From Fibrobacter sp. (GTDB taxonomy: Bacteria; Fibrobacterota; Fibrobacteria; Fibrobacterales; Fibrobacteraceae), in assembly GCA_024399065.1 (NCBI GenBank), contig JAKSIB010000032.1, positions 1 through 38,911 of the forward strand: a DNA stretch of 38,911 bases. The letters are read 5' to 3'. Below are positions 19,572 through 27,612 of the stretch, piece after piece; the stretch's first letter is position 1; each line of letters opens with the position of its first letter. The translations under genes were made by a program, and so were the position numbers. Under the pieces are notes generated by a model. It saw only the letters and a list, made by a program, of their open reading frames with translations. It made no database searches and was not told the origin of the DNA.

Positions 19572-19931
19572 TTATACTCCGGTGTAGATTTCTGCTTCAG
19601 CGGTTCCGGTTTCACCGCTTGAACCTACGTATACGCATTTAAGGTAACGTTTGGTAACGCCAGTGATTACAACTTTTGCGCTGCCGGTTCCGGTAACGGT
19701 GGCGGTGGTTGCTACAACGGTGCCTTCTGCAGTAGCGGTGTCTGCCTGATACAGTTTTGCTGATACGGCAGCTTTGGACCCAGATACTGACAGAAGGAAG
19801 GTAGTTCCATTTACGTCCTGAGTATCAATGTCGATTACGTTTACACCGGCAGTGGTGGCAGTAGTAGGTACTACTTTACCAAAAGACAGCCAGTGGTCAG
19901 GGCGTGATACGGTATCAAAGTTTTTAGCCAT
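19572..19931 (-). CDS. Capsid decoration/cement protein (Bbp16-like position)
   Basis: The 119-residue protein is rich in Thr, Val, Gly and Ala and almost wholly beta in character (VTGTGSAKVVITGVTKRYLK). This is typical of capsid cement proteins. It follows the major capsid gene by 15 bases, with GGAG as ribosome site. In the Bordetella podovirus BPP-1 the capsid protein (Bbp17) is neighboured by the cement protein Bbp16, and a Bbp19-like protein is also present here, so a Bbp16-type role is likely. No enzyme motif is present. Assignment rests on composition and neighbours. Confidence 0.65.
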   Translation of the reverse strand: MAKNFDTVSRPDHWLSFGKVVPTTATTAGVNVIDIDTQDVNGTTFLLSVSGSKAAVSAKLYQADTATAEGTVVATTATVTGTGSAKVVITGVTKRYLKCVYVGSSGETGTAEAEIYTGV

Positions 19932-19946
19932 TCTCTTTACTCCTTA

Positions 19947-20915
19947 TTACAGTTTTGCTTCGGTGTTCAGAATTGCGTCACACTGACGGAAGCGCATATC
20001 GCGGATAGCGGTTACGCGGTTACCCCATGCGTCTTCCAGTGACAGTGCAAGGTTGGTTTTACCCAGGGTTGCAAGGTCGGTTTTAGCCATAACGGTCTTG
20101 TTACACAGAATTGAAACAGTGCCAGGACCTTCCGGCAGAACATAACTTGCTTCAATGATTTTCTTTACAATGTCTTCGCCTGAAGCGTTGGCGGGGATAT
20201 TGCAGATACGGATCAGGGCTTTTGGATGACGAACAGTCAGGCCGTAGTCAGCCTGGAAGTAGTTCTGATAAGCCTTGTATTTGTTTCCGTTTTCATCCAG
20301 TGCGTCTACTACACCATCGTCCTGACGGTGTACACCCAGGTCAGCAGCACCGCGTGGGTACAGCATATGAGCAAATACACGGCCCCATTTAACCAGATAT
20401 ACAGAAGTGTTGGTTGCTGCGGTATCGCCATCACCAAACTTGATACAGGTTTCATCGTCTACGATGCTGCGGCGTTTAGCCATACCGTCAATGAACTCAC
20501 TGCCTGAGTCGTGATCACCGTAGATAATATCCTGGGCCTGGCTCTGTCCCATTGCTGCTACAAAGGCGTCCAGTTCACCCTGAATAAATCCGGCTTTGTC
20601 GATTTCGCCATCTACGATGGTTTTATCAATCTGACTATAACCAGTCAGCTGACATACGTAGTCGTAGATTTCTTTAGTCTGTGAAGCACTGTTCGGAGTA
20701 CCTTCGTTGACTTTGCGGTGTTTAACTGCGGGCAGTGCAGTGCGCTGCAGTGTGCGGTTTACGGTACCGTTATTCGATTCAAATACCGGTGCGTCATATA
20801 ACATCTGGTTGGTTGATGCCAGGGTTTCGATGATCATGCGTGAATCATCATTAAAGCCGTCCCGGCGTGATGCTTCAAGCATAGTCAGTTTGTCGGTTAC
20901 AGATAATACTGCCAT
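19947..20915 (-). CDS. Major capsid protein (BPP-1/Bbp17-like)
   Basis: The protein has 322 residues. Recognisable are the N-terminal MAVLSVTDKLTMLEASRRDG, the segment LPAVKHRKVNEGTPNSAS, and FVAAMGQSQAQDIIYGDHDS. These are characteristic of the capsid family of BPP-1-like and related podoviruses: Arg-x-Val-Asn-Glu-Gly, then the helix with Gln-Ala-x-x-x-x-Tyr-Gly. It lies directly after the scaffold gene (16 bases) with a GGAG ribosome site and before the decoration protein. It has the HK97-type fold by family, about the usual length, and builds the icosahedral shell. Confidence is high because order, length and motifs agree. Confidence 0.85.
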   Translation of the reverse strand: MAVLSVTDKLTMLEASRRDGFNDDSRMIIETLASTNQMLYDAPVFESNNGTVNRTLQRTALPAVKHRKVNEGTPNSASQTKEIYDYVCQLTGYSQIDKTIVDGEIDKAGFIQGELDAFVAAMGQSQAQDIIYGDHDSGSEFIDGMAKRRSIVDDETCIKFGDGDTAATNTSVYLVKWGRVFAHMLYPRGAADLGVHRQDDGVVDALDENGNKYKAYQNYFQADYGLTVRHPKALIRICNIPANASGEDIVKKIIEASYVLPEGPGTVSILCNKTVMAKTDLATLGKTNLALSLEDAWGNRVTAIRDMRFRQCDAILNTEAKL

Positions 20916-20930
20916 TTGTGTTACTCCTTG

Positions 20931-21785
20931 TTAAAGTTTTACTGTGAAGCCGCCACCGTCACGCCTGCTCTTGTACGTGTTCAGTGCTCCGGTTCCGGCA
21001 GCATTTGTACTGCCTGATTCCGTTACGGCTTCACCCATCTTAATGAACATTTTTACGATGGCTTCGTTGAACATTGCGCCAGTACTGATAAGTACCTGTG
21101 CTACGTCATTGCCACCCCATGCTTTAAGCCCTTTATCAAGCATACGTTTCTTGGTTTCGTACTGCGGACCGTACTCGTCACGCAGATTTTTATCCACGGT
21201 TTCGTACTGGGTCTTCAGTTCTACGCGCTGTTTTTCCACCATCTCAATTCCCTTATCTTTAAGGGACTTGTAAACGGCAGAAGCCTGACTGTCAGTAAGG
21301 TTGGAAGCAAAAGCGATTTCGTTAAAATCTCCGGCTTCTTCTCCAGTACTGTATTCTTTAGCAGTCTTCGGTTTCCCTAACTTTGTCCAAAAAGCAGTAA
21401 GGGCTTCTTCGTCTGCGTCTTCTTTTGGCAATTCGATGCGGTTGCCCATAAGTTTCTGCAGCTCGGTGTAGCTTTTTGCAAGGTCTGAAACAGAATTAAA
21501 CTTGCTCAAGGTTTTGATGGTTTTTCCATCGCCTTTAAGTTCGTCCGTTAACTGGTCAGTCCAGGTAGGTACTTTTGGCTCGTCCTTTTTAGGTTCGCTC
21601 CCTTCTGTAGGTTTGGCAGTATCCGTAGCGGGTGCCTTGTCTTCAGTAGGCTTAGATCCATTCGGGTCGTATCCCATAGCCTGTGCAAGTGACAAACCTT
21701 CTCCGGTGGGATTTGTTCCGGCATTGGTTCCGTCTGTTACTGCTGAATTATCCACGGTCTGTGGGTTCTGCATGGTTTCTGGCAT
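20931..21785 (-). CDS. Capsid scaffold protein
   Basis: The 284-residue protein has a disordered N-terminal 80 residues rich in Thr, Pro, Asp, Asn and Gly. A helical segment DLAKSYTELQKLMGNRIELP follows; this pattern (Ala-x-Ser-Tyr-x-Glu-Leu-x-x-x-hydrophobic-Gly) is a good marker of podovirus scaffolding proteins. A charged helical C-terminal half follows. It acts inside the procapsid and leaves before packaging. The start codon overlaps the last base of the Bbp19-like gene's stop region, indicating translational coupling, and the capsid gene follows at once. Confidence 0.8.
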   Translation of the reverse strand: MPETMQNPQTVDNSAVTDGTNAGTNPTGEGLSLAQAMGYDPNGSKPTEDKAPATDTAKPTEGSEPKKDEPKVPTWTDQLTDELKGDGKTIKTLSKFNSVSDLAKSYTELQKLMGNRIELPKEDADEEALTAFWTKLGKPKTAKEYSTGEEAGDFNEIAFASNLTDSQASAVYKSLKDKGIEMVEKQRVELKTQYETVDKNLRDEYGPQYETKKRMLDKGLKAWGGNDVAQVLISTGAMFNEAIVKMFIKMGEAVTESGSTNAAGTGALNTYKSRRDGGGFTVKL

Positions 21786-22069
21786 TACTTATGCTCCTTG
21801 TTTATTGCTGATAACACGCTTTCCGTCATCGCGGTGGTATCTTCAAGTCCTAAGCGGATTCTGAGCAGCTTCTTCGCGTACTCGCATAATGCATAGTCCG
21901 CTTCTGTTTCTGCCGGTCTGTAGTACCGTAGGTCAGACAAAAGTACATTCAGCACTATCTTTCCGTCAGGTGTACTGAATACATTACGAAAAGCGCGCTG
22001 TACTGCTTTCATCTGTTCCTTGTTGTCACTGTTCTCGTATCCGTCTATACGGTATTCATGTCTGCTCAC
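21785..22069 (-). CDS. Bbp19-like head protein
   Basis: This 94-residue protein sits between portal and scaffold genes. The sequence includes AVQRAFRNVFSTPDGKIVLN and a later YALCEYAKKLLRIRLGL. It resembles the small phage family named after Bbp19 of BPP-1 (short helical protein with Phe-x-x-Pro-x-Gly-x-x-hydrophobic-Leu near the middle). The role is unknown but it is always found in the head gene block. The start overlaps the portal stop by four bases (ATGA). Confidence 0.65.
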   Translation of the reverse strand: MSRHEYRIDGYENSDNKEQMKAVQRAFRNVFSTPDGKIVLNVLLSDLRYYRPAETEADYALCEYAKKLLRIRLGLEDTTAMTESVLSAINKEHK

Positions 22070-23745
22070 TGGCTCATACTCCCGGCAAGCTGCTCGTTAA
22101 GATTGTTCATAATAGAGTTACCAACTTCCGGCTGATTTAACTGGCCGGCATTGTTCAGAATGTTCTTCTGCATTTCCATTGCCACAGCCTGTTGCTGCAT
22201 TGCTGCATTCTGTTCAGCGCGTGCCTGTCTGATTGCTTCCACATCCTTGTCTTCGCGGATGGCTGACTGTGGCATACCGTTACCGATAAGCAGTTTCTTC
22301 ATGGTTTCGTCCTGGTCGATAAGGTCCAGTGATTCAGGGAACAACTGTGCCATAGGTGCAAGGTACTGCAATGCAACGTTGATACCACCGGCCTGGTGAT
22401 AACGTTTCTGTGCCTGAGCAAGCGGACCCATAAACTCAACTTTAAGGGCTGAATTGCTTTCAGCCATGTTTTCCGGTGGTGCAGGGATTTTCCCTTCATC
22501 CCATAACAGATTGAAACTTCTCTGCACAATCTGCGTCAGCGTCTTGTTAAAAGACACAATAAGGTTTGAAAGTACTGCAGCCTTTTCACCCTGTAACTCT
22601 GAAACTTCGGTTGCGGTCATCTGACGCTGTTGGTGCTGAAGCATAAGAAAGAAGTCAACGTTAAACCAGTCTTTAACCGTCTGTTTGATTTTCTCCAGAA
22701 TATCGATGGTGATAGGATAGTTTGCGCCAGTCTGAAGCGGTTCAAGCATATCACCGTTCTTTACGTAGGTAATGCCGGCCGGACTGGTATCAATGTCCAG
22801 AATGTCTTCAGAAGCTATCATTGGCGGTCTTGATGATGTCTGCGCAATATCCATCGTTGCCTTATTGGCTTTGTTCAGAAAGATAATATCCTGCATTGCT
22901 GCCATTGCCGGTGACTCTGAGTACGCAGTACCAGGGATGTTATCCCATTCAAATACTGCATAGGGGAAGTCATTGTATCCGCTCTCCTGAATGATATGGT
23001 CTTCATCCAGTTCCACGTACACTGCAGCGTATGGCATATTCAGACTGTTAGGGATTTCCTTGTTATACTTGGTGCGTTTGAATACGGCAAAAAGAATTGT
23101 GATATTATCATTCCATCTGCGTCCGTGTTCTTCCTTGTATGCTTCCTGCAATTTTTCTGAAAGGTTTTCAAGTCCAAAGAAGTCAGCTGCCTTTTTCAAC
23201 GGCATCAGGTAGGTACGGTACAGTGTGGTTACTTCGTTGTACTCATCAGTATCAAGGTACACTTCATTCATGCGCTGAGCATTGAAGCGCAGTTTCTGCC
23301 GGTCATAGTCGTAATCTTCAAGCATGGTTCCGTGTCCGATTGTACACGCATTTTCTACGATTGCTTTTGCTTCTGAGTACAGGTTGGACCGGTTGAACTC
23401 TGCGTACATGATTTCTTCAACTTCATCAAGCCACCGTTTAACGCCATAGCGGTCCAACATTTTTTCATCTTCAAGGGTCAGCTTAAACCATGCGATATTG
23501 GGGGAAATAGAATATCCCAGTAAGCCGGAAGTCAACGTGTTCATGTAATTACACGGATCTGAACTGTAGCGGACCGGTGCTTTAGGAATGGCTTCAAGGG
23601 AAGCCCAGTCGTATACGCTTTTGGCTACGTAGTTCTGTGCTTCCCGCCATCTATCTTCAAACTTGGCTCTCTGGGTTTTCATGTAGGCTAACTGATATTT
23701 GATAAACTTCAACAGTTCGTCTTCATGTTCTGTCAACTCTTTCAT
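22066..23745 (-). CDS. Portal protein (podovirus head-to-tail connector)
   Basis: The 559-residue protein contains the marks of the Head-tail connector family of T7/BPP-1-like phages. These are RWREAQNYVAK near residue 30, then DPCNYMNTLTSGLLGYSISP, WLDEVEEIMYAEFNRSNLY and IGHGTMLEDYD near residue 140. In the C-terminal half it has QQRQMTATEVSELQGEK. It forms the dodecameric portal at the packaging vertex. The C-terminal 60 residues are Gln/Asn/Met-rich. The start ATG lacks a visible Shine-Dalgarno sequence but follows the 13-base element at 23777 by 32 bases. Gene order terminase, portal, Bbp19, scaffold and capsid supports the call. Confidence 0.9.
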   Translation of the reverse strand: MKELTEHEDELLKFIKYQLAYMKTQRAKFEDRWREAQNYVAKSVYDWASLEAIPKAPVRYSSDPCNYMNTLTSGLLGYSISPNIAWFKLTLEDEKMLDRYGVKRWLDEVEEIMYAEFNRSNLYSEAKAIVENACTIGHGTMLEDYDYDRQKLRFNAQRMNEVYLDTDEYNEVTTLYRTYLMPLKKAADFFGLENLSEKLQEAYKEEHGRRWNDNITILFAVFKRTKYNKEIPNSLNMPYAAVYVELDEDHIIQESGYNDFPYAVFEWDNIPGTAYSESPAMAAMQDIIFLNKANKATMDIAQTSSRPPMIASEDILDIDTSPAGITYVKNGDMLEPLQTGANYPITIDILEKIKQTVKDWFNVDFFLMLQHQQRQMTATEVSELQGEKAAVLSNLIVSFNKTLTQIVQRSFNLLWDEGKIPAPPENMAESNSALKVEFMGPLAQAQKRYHQAGGINVALQYLAPMAQLFPESLDLIDQDETMKKLLIGNGMPQSAIREDKDVEAIRQARAEQNAAMQQQAVAMEMQKNILNNAGQLNQPEVGNSIMNNLNEQLAGSMSQ

Positions 23746-23776
23746 GCTTAAAGTTAACCATAACAGTCAGCCATTC

Positions 23777-23789
23777 GTTAGATACCCTA
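23777..23789 (-). promoter_or_regulatory. 13-base element TAGGGTATCTAAC upstream of the portal gene
   Basis: This is the second copy of the element seen at 420-432, on the same strand and at the same 32-base distance from a start codon. Its first three bases also form the TAG stop of the preceding small membrane protein gene. It is a candidate late promoter or processing site that marks the start of the virion structural genes. Confidence 0.5.
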
Positions 23790-23975
23790 TTTTTCTTTTA
23801 CGCGTTCAGCAATAAAAGCAATAAGTGCTGATACTGCTGCTACAATGGCAGAAGTCAACACAAGTCCGTTAGACAATTCTTCAAGTGTTGCTCCACCGAT
23901 AATAAGTACTACTGTATCCAGTGCCAGTACCACCCATGCCACAATCTGTGTCCATTTGTTCTTTAGAAAGTCCAT
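23787..23975 (-). CDS. Small two-helix membrane protein (holin-like)
   Basis: The 62-residue protein has two hydrophobic segments (IVAWVVLALDTVVLIIG and VLTSAIVAAVSALIAFIA) joined by a short acidic linker and ending in a basic tail (ERVKEK). That is the architecture of class II holins. The start ATG at 23975 is chosen because GGAG lies seven bases upstream; the longer open frame in this phase overlaps the terminase gene and is not credible. It lies between terminase and portal, away from the lysis genes, so a packaging or head-associated membrane role is also possible. Confidence 0.6.
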   Translation of the reverse strand: MDFLKNKWTQIVAWVVLALDTVVLIIGGATLEELSNGLVLTSAIVAAVSALIAFIAERVKEK

Positions 23976-23991
23976 AAACTTCTCCTTTATA

Positions 23992-25464
23992 TCAATTACC
24001 GTATTCTCCGGTAAAAGTATCCCAGTTCTTCTGTCTGTGATTGTTCTGCCGTTCAAGGCTTCTGTTTTGTCTGTTGATATACCTTGCCGGTGTTTTAACG
24101 AACTCTGACATAAGTGCATACCGGCATTCATCGTAAATATGGTCTTCCATTGCGCTATCAATGTCTTCAGGTCTGTTCGGGTCCGGCAGAAGCAGTGGTA
24201 TGGTTTCGATAAAACCATAACAGTTCTGGAATACCATCAGCATAGGCCTGCCGTCTTCGTCCGTCTGTTTGAAATAGTCGTGTACCATCGCAATACCGTT
24301 CAGCCGGTCGTGGTTACCTTTAATCATCTCCCACCCGGCACTGGCGAACTTCTCTGCAATAGATAAGTCATCAGCATCCGTCTTACTCCATACGGCCGGG
24401 TCTGCAACCATATACTTTACGCCTTCTGCTACTGACAATTCCCATGCTCTCTGTGCTACCTGTGTGGCTGACTCTTTGGTACCTACGTTCCGCTGCCCTG
24501 GTTCGCAACCATACATTTCACGGTACCTGATTACACGGCCATGTGCATTTACTGCATACCATCCGATTGAATAGGGCTTACTGTATCCCCAGTCCATTGC
24601 AGCGAACTTAAACCATAAACCAGGTTCAAGGCTGAAAGGTTTTATAACGTGCTTCATTGTGTCAAACTCACTGAAAACTTGTCCGGCAACTACGTCCCAA
24701 CTACCCATACGCAGTGCTTTGTAAAGATAGTCCGGAAGCATACCCAGTGCGTTTTCATACTCCTTATCCTTCTGTATCAGGATTTGATTGTCATCAAGTG
24801 TAGATGGAATATAACACCGGCTCATTGTTCCACCGTTCTGAAGTGGTATGTGGTGGATAATATACGGCTCTAGCATTGCCCACCGTGCACGGATCCATCC
24901 GTGTCCTACACCGCCAGGGTTACACGTTGCAAGGGCTTGCGTATGTACACCGAAAGGACTGCGTAAACGGCTGAACATATAAGTCCAACAATAGTCCGTA
25001 GCGTAGTTACCCAGTTCGTCAAAACATATCCATGAGTACTGGTGTCCCTGATAGTGTCTTACGTCTTTATCGCGTTCAAGGTGGCGGAACTTCAGCGTAG
25101 CACCGTTAGGGAATGTGAAGGTAGGCTTTGTGTGAATACCCTTTGGTACTGCACCCATTGGCCGGTACAGTGCTTCTGCTCTGTCGATAAGTTCTTCAAG
25201 TTCTCCAACTTCCTGACGGAAACAGATTCCCCTGTGGGCATAACCGTATTTAGTGACGTTCTTGAGATAGTCACCCAGGGCCCCATCTGATTTACCGCCG
25301 CCTGCAGCTCCGCCATACATTCTGTCCTTTGCGGGACACGCCAGTAGTAACGCCTGTTTCGGTTGCGGTTTCCAGATAACGCGTCCCATATCGTAATTAA
25401 GTTCTACACCGTTGATGGCTGAGTAGTACGCTTCTTTCTGCTTCTCTGTCATCTTGTTTGTCAT
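23992..25464 (-). CDS. terL: Terminase large subunit
   Basis: The 490-residue protein has the ATPase and nuclease motifs of the packaging motor. Walker A is GGAAGGGKSD at residues 51-60, preceded by an adenine-binding QPKQALLLACP. Walker B is SWICFDELG around 144-152. The coupling motif is ATCNPGG near 179-185. The first nuclease aspartate lies in AAMDWGYS (Asp 291), with a further acidic site in MVADPAVW. It cuts and pumps phage DNA into the procapsid. It overlaps the small terminase gene by four bases, as usual. The C terminus is Asn/Gln/Arg-rich. Confidence 0.92.
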   Translation of the reverse strand: MTNKMTEKQKEAYYSAINGVELNYDMGRVIWKPQPKQALLLACPAKDRMYGGAAGGGKSDGALGDYLKNVTKYGYAHRGICFRQEVGELEELIDRAEALYRPMGAVPKGIHTKPTFTFPNGATLKFRHLERDKDVRHYQGHQYSWICFDELGNYATDYCWTYMFSRLRSPFGVHTQALATCNPGGVGHGWIRARWAMLEPYIIHHIPLQNGGTMSRCYIPSTLDDNQILIQKDKEYENALGMLPDYLYKALRMGSWDVVAGQVFSEFDTMKHVIKPFSLEPGLWFKFAAMDWGYSKPYSIGWYAVNAHGRVIRYREMYGCEPGQRNVGTKESATQVAQRAWELSVAEGVKYMVADPAVWSKTDADDLSIAEKFASAGWEMIKGNHDRLNGIAMVHDYFKQTDEDGRPMLMVFQNCYGFIETIPLLLPDPNRPEDIDSAMEDHIYDECRYALMSEFVKTPARYINRQNRSLERQNNHRQKNWDTFTGEYGN

Positions 25465-26063
25465 TGCGCAGCCTTCAGTCTTGACTGGTAGTCTGACACC
25501 ATCTGCTCATAGCCGGTTTCACTGTTCATCGGATTAACCATGATGATTGCACTGTCATCGGTCTGTATGTCTTCCGGTCTGATAAGTTCAAGATACTTCA
25601 TCATCAGTTCCAGGAACTTTTCACGCTTACAAAACTTTACCTTCAGTCCCATAAACTCGTCTTCGCTGAATACTGGCGTAACGTCTTCAATGGCCTTTGC
25701 CAGTTCTCCCAGTTCAGATAGCGGTACTTTCAGTATCCCACGGTCATCCAGGTAGTCTGATATATTCCAGTTACTGCATACTTCAATGGTCCGCAGTGTA
25801 CGATAACTGTTAAATGTGTCTGTTTTTGCTTGTGCTTTCTTCAGAATGAACTGGATACAACGGCTTACTTCATCTTCCTGAAGCAGTCTGTTGCCGTTAT
25901 CTGAAGCGTATTTGTCATCAGGTATTTTGTCTTTCTTTGTGTATGCTTTTTGATATGAAGTCTTTGGATTTAGCGCGGTTTCTTCATCACCGGCAGCATA
26001 ATATAAACAAAATAGCCGCTGCCGCGGTTTTAGTTTGAAGTCCTTCAGGTCCTGTATAGTCAA
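25461..26063 (-). CDS. terS: Terminase small subunit
   Basis: It lies directly upstream of terL with a four-base overlap. The N-terminal region LKPRQRLFCLYYAAG, then NPKTSYQKAYTKK and NGNRLLQEDEVSRCI, is the Terminase_2-type helix-turn-helix domain: Phe-Cys-x-Tyr-Tyr, Ala-Tyr, then Ala/Asn...Arg-Leu-Leu...Glu-Val. It binds the packaging site and recruits TerL. The TTG at 26063 is preferred because GGGAG lies six bases before it, giving 200 residues. A GTG at 26093 would add ten residues but has no ribosome site. Confidence 0.8.
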   Translation of the reverse strand: MTIQDLKDFKLKPRQRLFCLYYAAGDEETALNPKTSYQKAYTKKDKIPDDKYASDNGNRLLQEDEVSRCIQFILKKAQAKTDTFNSYRTLRTIEVCSNWNISDYLDDRGILKVPLSELGELAKAIEDVTPVFSEDEFMGLKVKFCKREKFLELMMKYLELIRPEDIQTDDSAIIMVNPMNSETGYEQMVSDYQSRLKAAQ

Positions 26064-26144
26064 TAATTGCTCCCTTTTGTTATCTTTTTTCACTAAAAAA
26101 CATTATTTCCGCATGAAAAAAGGCAAAAATCAGCAGTTTTTCTG

Positions 26145-26456
26145 CTATTTATTTGCTATTTTGTCGCAAATACTATCAAGTTTTGCTTCCAGTTTTTCGT
26201 TCTGCCGTACAATCGTCTGCATATTCTCATCCAGTCTTGCGATAAAAACGGCAGTACTTGTCATATCCTTTTCAAGGTCCGTTACCCTGATTTCCAGTGA
26301 CTTTACGTCACGCTTGCAGGCTGACTGCACCATATCAATCTGTTTAACAACTTCCCCATACTTTACCGATACGCTCATCAGCTTTGTAACAAGTGTTACC
26401 ATAAGCCCGGTAAAAGCAATGCACGCTGAGATGATGGCCACGTTACTCGCTGTCAT
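26145..26456 (-). CDS. Membrane-anchored coiled-coil protein in the lysis block (holin-like)
   Basis: The product is about 103 residues from ATG 26456 (a GTG two codons upstream is possible). One N-terminal transmembrane helix (VAIISACIAFTGLMVTLV) is followed by a long heptad-type coiled coil (VVKQIDMVQSACKRDV to LEAKLDSICDKIANK). The form is close to phage haemolysin-XhlA-like or class III holin-associated proteins. It immediately follows the outer spanin gene, whose stop it overlaps, so it belongs to the lysis operon. Whether it is a holin partner or a third envelope protein cannot be settled from sequence. Confidence 0.55.
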   Translation of the reverse strand: MTASNVAIISACIAFTGLMVTLVTKLMSVSVKYGEVVKQIDMVQSACKRDVKSLEIRVTDLEKDMTSTAVFIARLDENMQTIVRQNEKLEAKLDSICDKIANK

Positions 26457-26730
26457 AAGCACCGCCTTTCAGATACTCCTGAAGGGTTTGGGTATCGATG
26501 CAGTAGTCTACAATTTCAAGCCAGTAGTACAACGGCATAGATACCACGTCATTGTCATCAAGTGTCACTACGCTTTCATCCATCCGGTATGGATCCGGCA
26601 CCGGGATATACTCAAAGTCCGGGTATACGGTATGGGTTATTACTCTATTTTTTTGACTTATGCATGACGTCAATGCTATTAGCAAACTTAGTAGCATTGT
26701 CACCGTTGCGCATTTCGTTCTTTTCTTCAT
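26443..26730 (-). CDS. Outer-membrane spanin lipoprotein (Rz1-like)
   Basis: The protein has 95 residues from ATG 26730. It shows a basic start (MKKRTK), a hydrophobic run (MLLSLLIALTSC) with the lipobox LTSC, and a mature part containing PDFEYIPVPDPYRM, proline-rich as in Rz1 proteins. Its 5' third lies inside the 3' end of the inner spanin gene in another frame (86-base overlap), the nested arrangement known for Rz/Rz1. Together they would fuse inner and outer membranes after the wall is cut. It proves adaptation to a host with an outer membrane. The open frame extends upstream but the lipobox position fixes the start. Confidence 0.75.
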   Translation of the reverse strand: MKKRTKCATVTMLLSLLIALTSCISQKNRVITHTVYPDFEYIPVPDPYRMDESVVTLDDNDVVSMPLYYWLEIVDYCIDTQTLQEYLKGGAYDSE

Positions 26731-26908
26731 CTGCCTTTTCCTTCGCTTCCTTGTATCTTTTGTACGCGGTTTCCCTGCGTTCCATTTCTTCGTACATTTC
26801 AACGTTGATTGCTTTTTGTGCCTTGCTATCGGTAAAAGAATAGATAATGAGCATTACCATGATGATAAGCACAATAATGAAAAGAAAACTGAGAATAACT
26901 TCAAACAT
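26645..26908 (-). CDS. Inner-membrane spanin (Rz-like)
   Basis: The protein has 87 residues from ATG 26908, with GGAG six bases upstream. A single N-terminal transmembrane helix (ILSFLFIIVLIIMVMLIIY) is followed by a charged, coiled-coil periplasmic part (EMYEEMERRETAYKRYKEAK). This type II topology, length and the nested lipoprotein gene identify it as the inner spanin. It starts two bases before the stop of the holin-like gene upstream. Confidence 0.75.
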   Translation of the reverse strand: MFEVILSFLFIIVLIIMVMLIIYSFTDSKAQKAINVEMYEEMERRETAYKRYKEAKEKADEEKNEMRNGDNATKFANSIDVMHKSKK

Positions 26909-26909
26909 A

Positions 26910-27146
26910 TCAATCTCCAGTGGTTGTATGTGTCTTCGCATAGGTATTCCCACCGATATATGCCAGTCCGGTAGATGACAGTACACCGGCAAGCGTGATG
27001 GCTCCGTCAGGTACGTTGTATCCGGTAAATGAGCACGCAAATACTGCCAGTATGATGACTGACGCCATCAGCATGGCCCATACCGTCACGATCCATTTAC
27101 GGCTCTTGTACTTTGGATTTGTTTCTTTTTCCGCTGCGTCACTCAT
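26910..27146 (-). CDS. Holin-like small membrane protein
   Basis: The protein has 78 residues from ATG 27146, chosen because AAGGAG lies six bases upstream. A basic cytoplasmic start (KYKSRKW) precedes a hydrophobic helix (VWAMLMASVIILAVFACSF). A second, weaker hydrophobic segment (AITLAGVLSSTGLAYIGG) follows. It sits directly after the endolysin gene and before the spanins, the normal place of a holin. The likely role is to release or time endolysin access to the wall. Confidence 0.65.
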   Translation of the reverse strand: MSDAAEKETNPKYKSRKWIVTVWAMLMASVIILAVFACSFTGYNVPDGAITLAGVLSSTGLAYIGGNTYAKTHTTTGD

Positions 27147-27148
27147 AG

Positions 27149-27556
27149 TCATCTCCTTTCAAGGTATCCTAACAGGTAGTTTTTATCGCGATACTTCAGT
27201 TCCACGCCTTTCTGCGTAAAGCCATTCTGCTCAATAACAAGTAGCTGCGTACCCATATCTGCCAGTACGATTGCCACGTGTCCGTATTCGTTAGTTGGGG
27301 ATTTATCCCAGATTGCCACATATCCGGGTTCTGCTTTGGTGGGTGGACCTACACGGATGAAGTATTTTTTTTCAATTGGTAGGTTCTGGTAGTTACGCCA
27401 TAGGTCTTTTGCGCCTTCAACGGCACCGGTGTGCTCAGGGATTTCCAGTACGTCAACGCAGTACTGGCGGAACAGATCCACGCACTGTGCACCGTACGCG
27501 TGGTCGTAGTCTACTTTTAATTTAAGGTATGTATAAACAAAATTAACCAGTTCCAT
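27149..27556 (-). CDS. CHAP-domain endolysin
   Basis: The 135-residue single-domain enzyme has a CHAP/NlpC-type catalytic triad: Cys 25 in GAQCVDLFRQY, His 93 in NEYGHVAIV, and Asn 111 in VIEQNG. GYVAIWDK before the His strand is also typical. It is a cysteine amidase or endopeptidase that cleaves peptidoglycan peptides. There is no signal peptide, so it needs a holin for export. It is followed within ten bases by the holin-like gene. A 54-base spacer with a hairpin precedes it. Confidence 0.8.
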   Translation of the reverse strand: MELVNFVYTYLKLKVDYDHAYGAQCVDLFRQYCVDVLEIPEHTGAVEGAKDLWRNYQNLPIEKKYFIRVGPPTKAEPGYVAIWDKSPTNEYGHVAIVLADMGTQLLVIEQNGFTQKGVELKYRDKNYLLGYLERR

Positions 27557-27587
27557 AGAGTCAGTGTACTTTACCGTCTTAGCGGTT

Positions 27588-27612
27588 GTTAGGGTCTTTG
27601 CCCTAACTTTTT
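27588..27612 (+). terminator. Hairpin plus T run (plus-strand terminator form)
   Basis: GTTAGGG (27588-27594) pairs with CCCTAAC (27601-27607) and is followed on the plus strand by TTTTT. On the minus strand it would lie just after the 107-residue gene and before the endolysin, without a T run. It may block antisense transcription into the accessory genes, or act as an mRNA stabilising stem. Confidence 0.5.

Noticed and set aside
420..23789. T7-like RNA polymerase promoters
   Set aside because: The repeated 13-mer does not resemble single-subunit polymerase promoters and no such polymerase is encoded.
23787..24218. A 143-residue form of the small membrane protein
   Set aside because: The extra N-terminal 81 residues lie inside the terminase gene. 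The ATG at 23975 has a good ribosome site.
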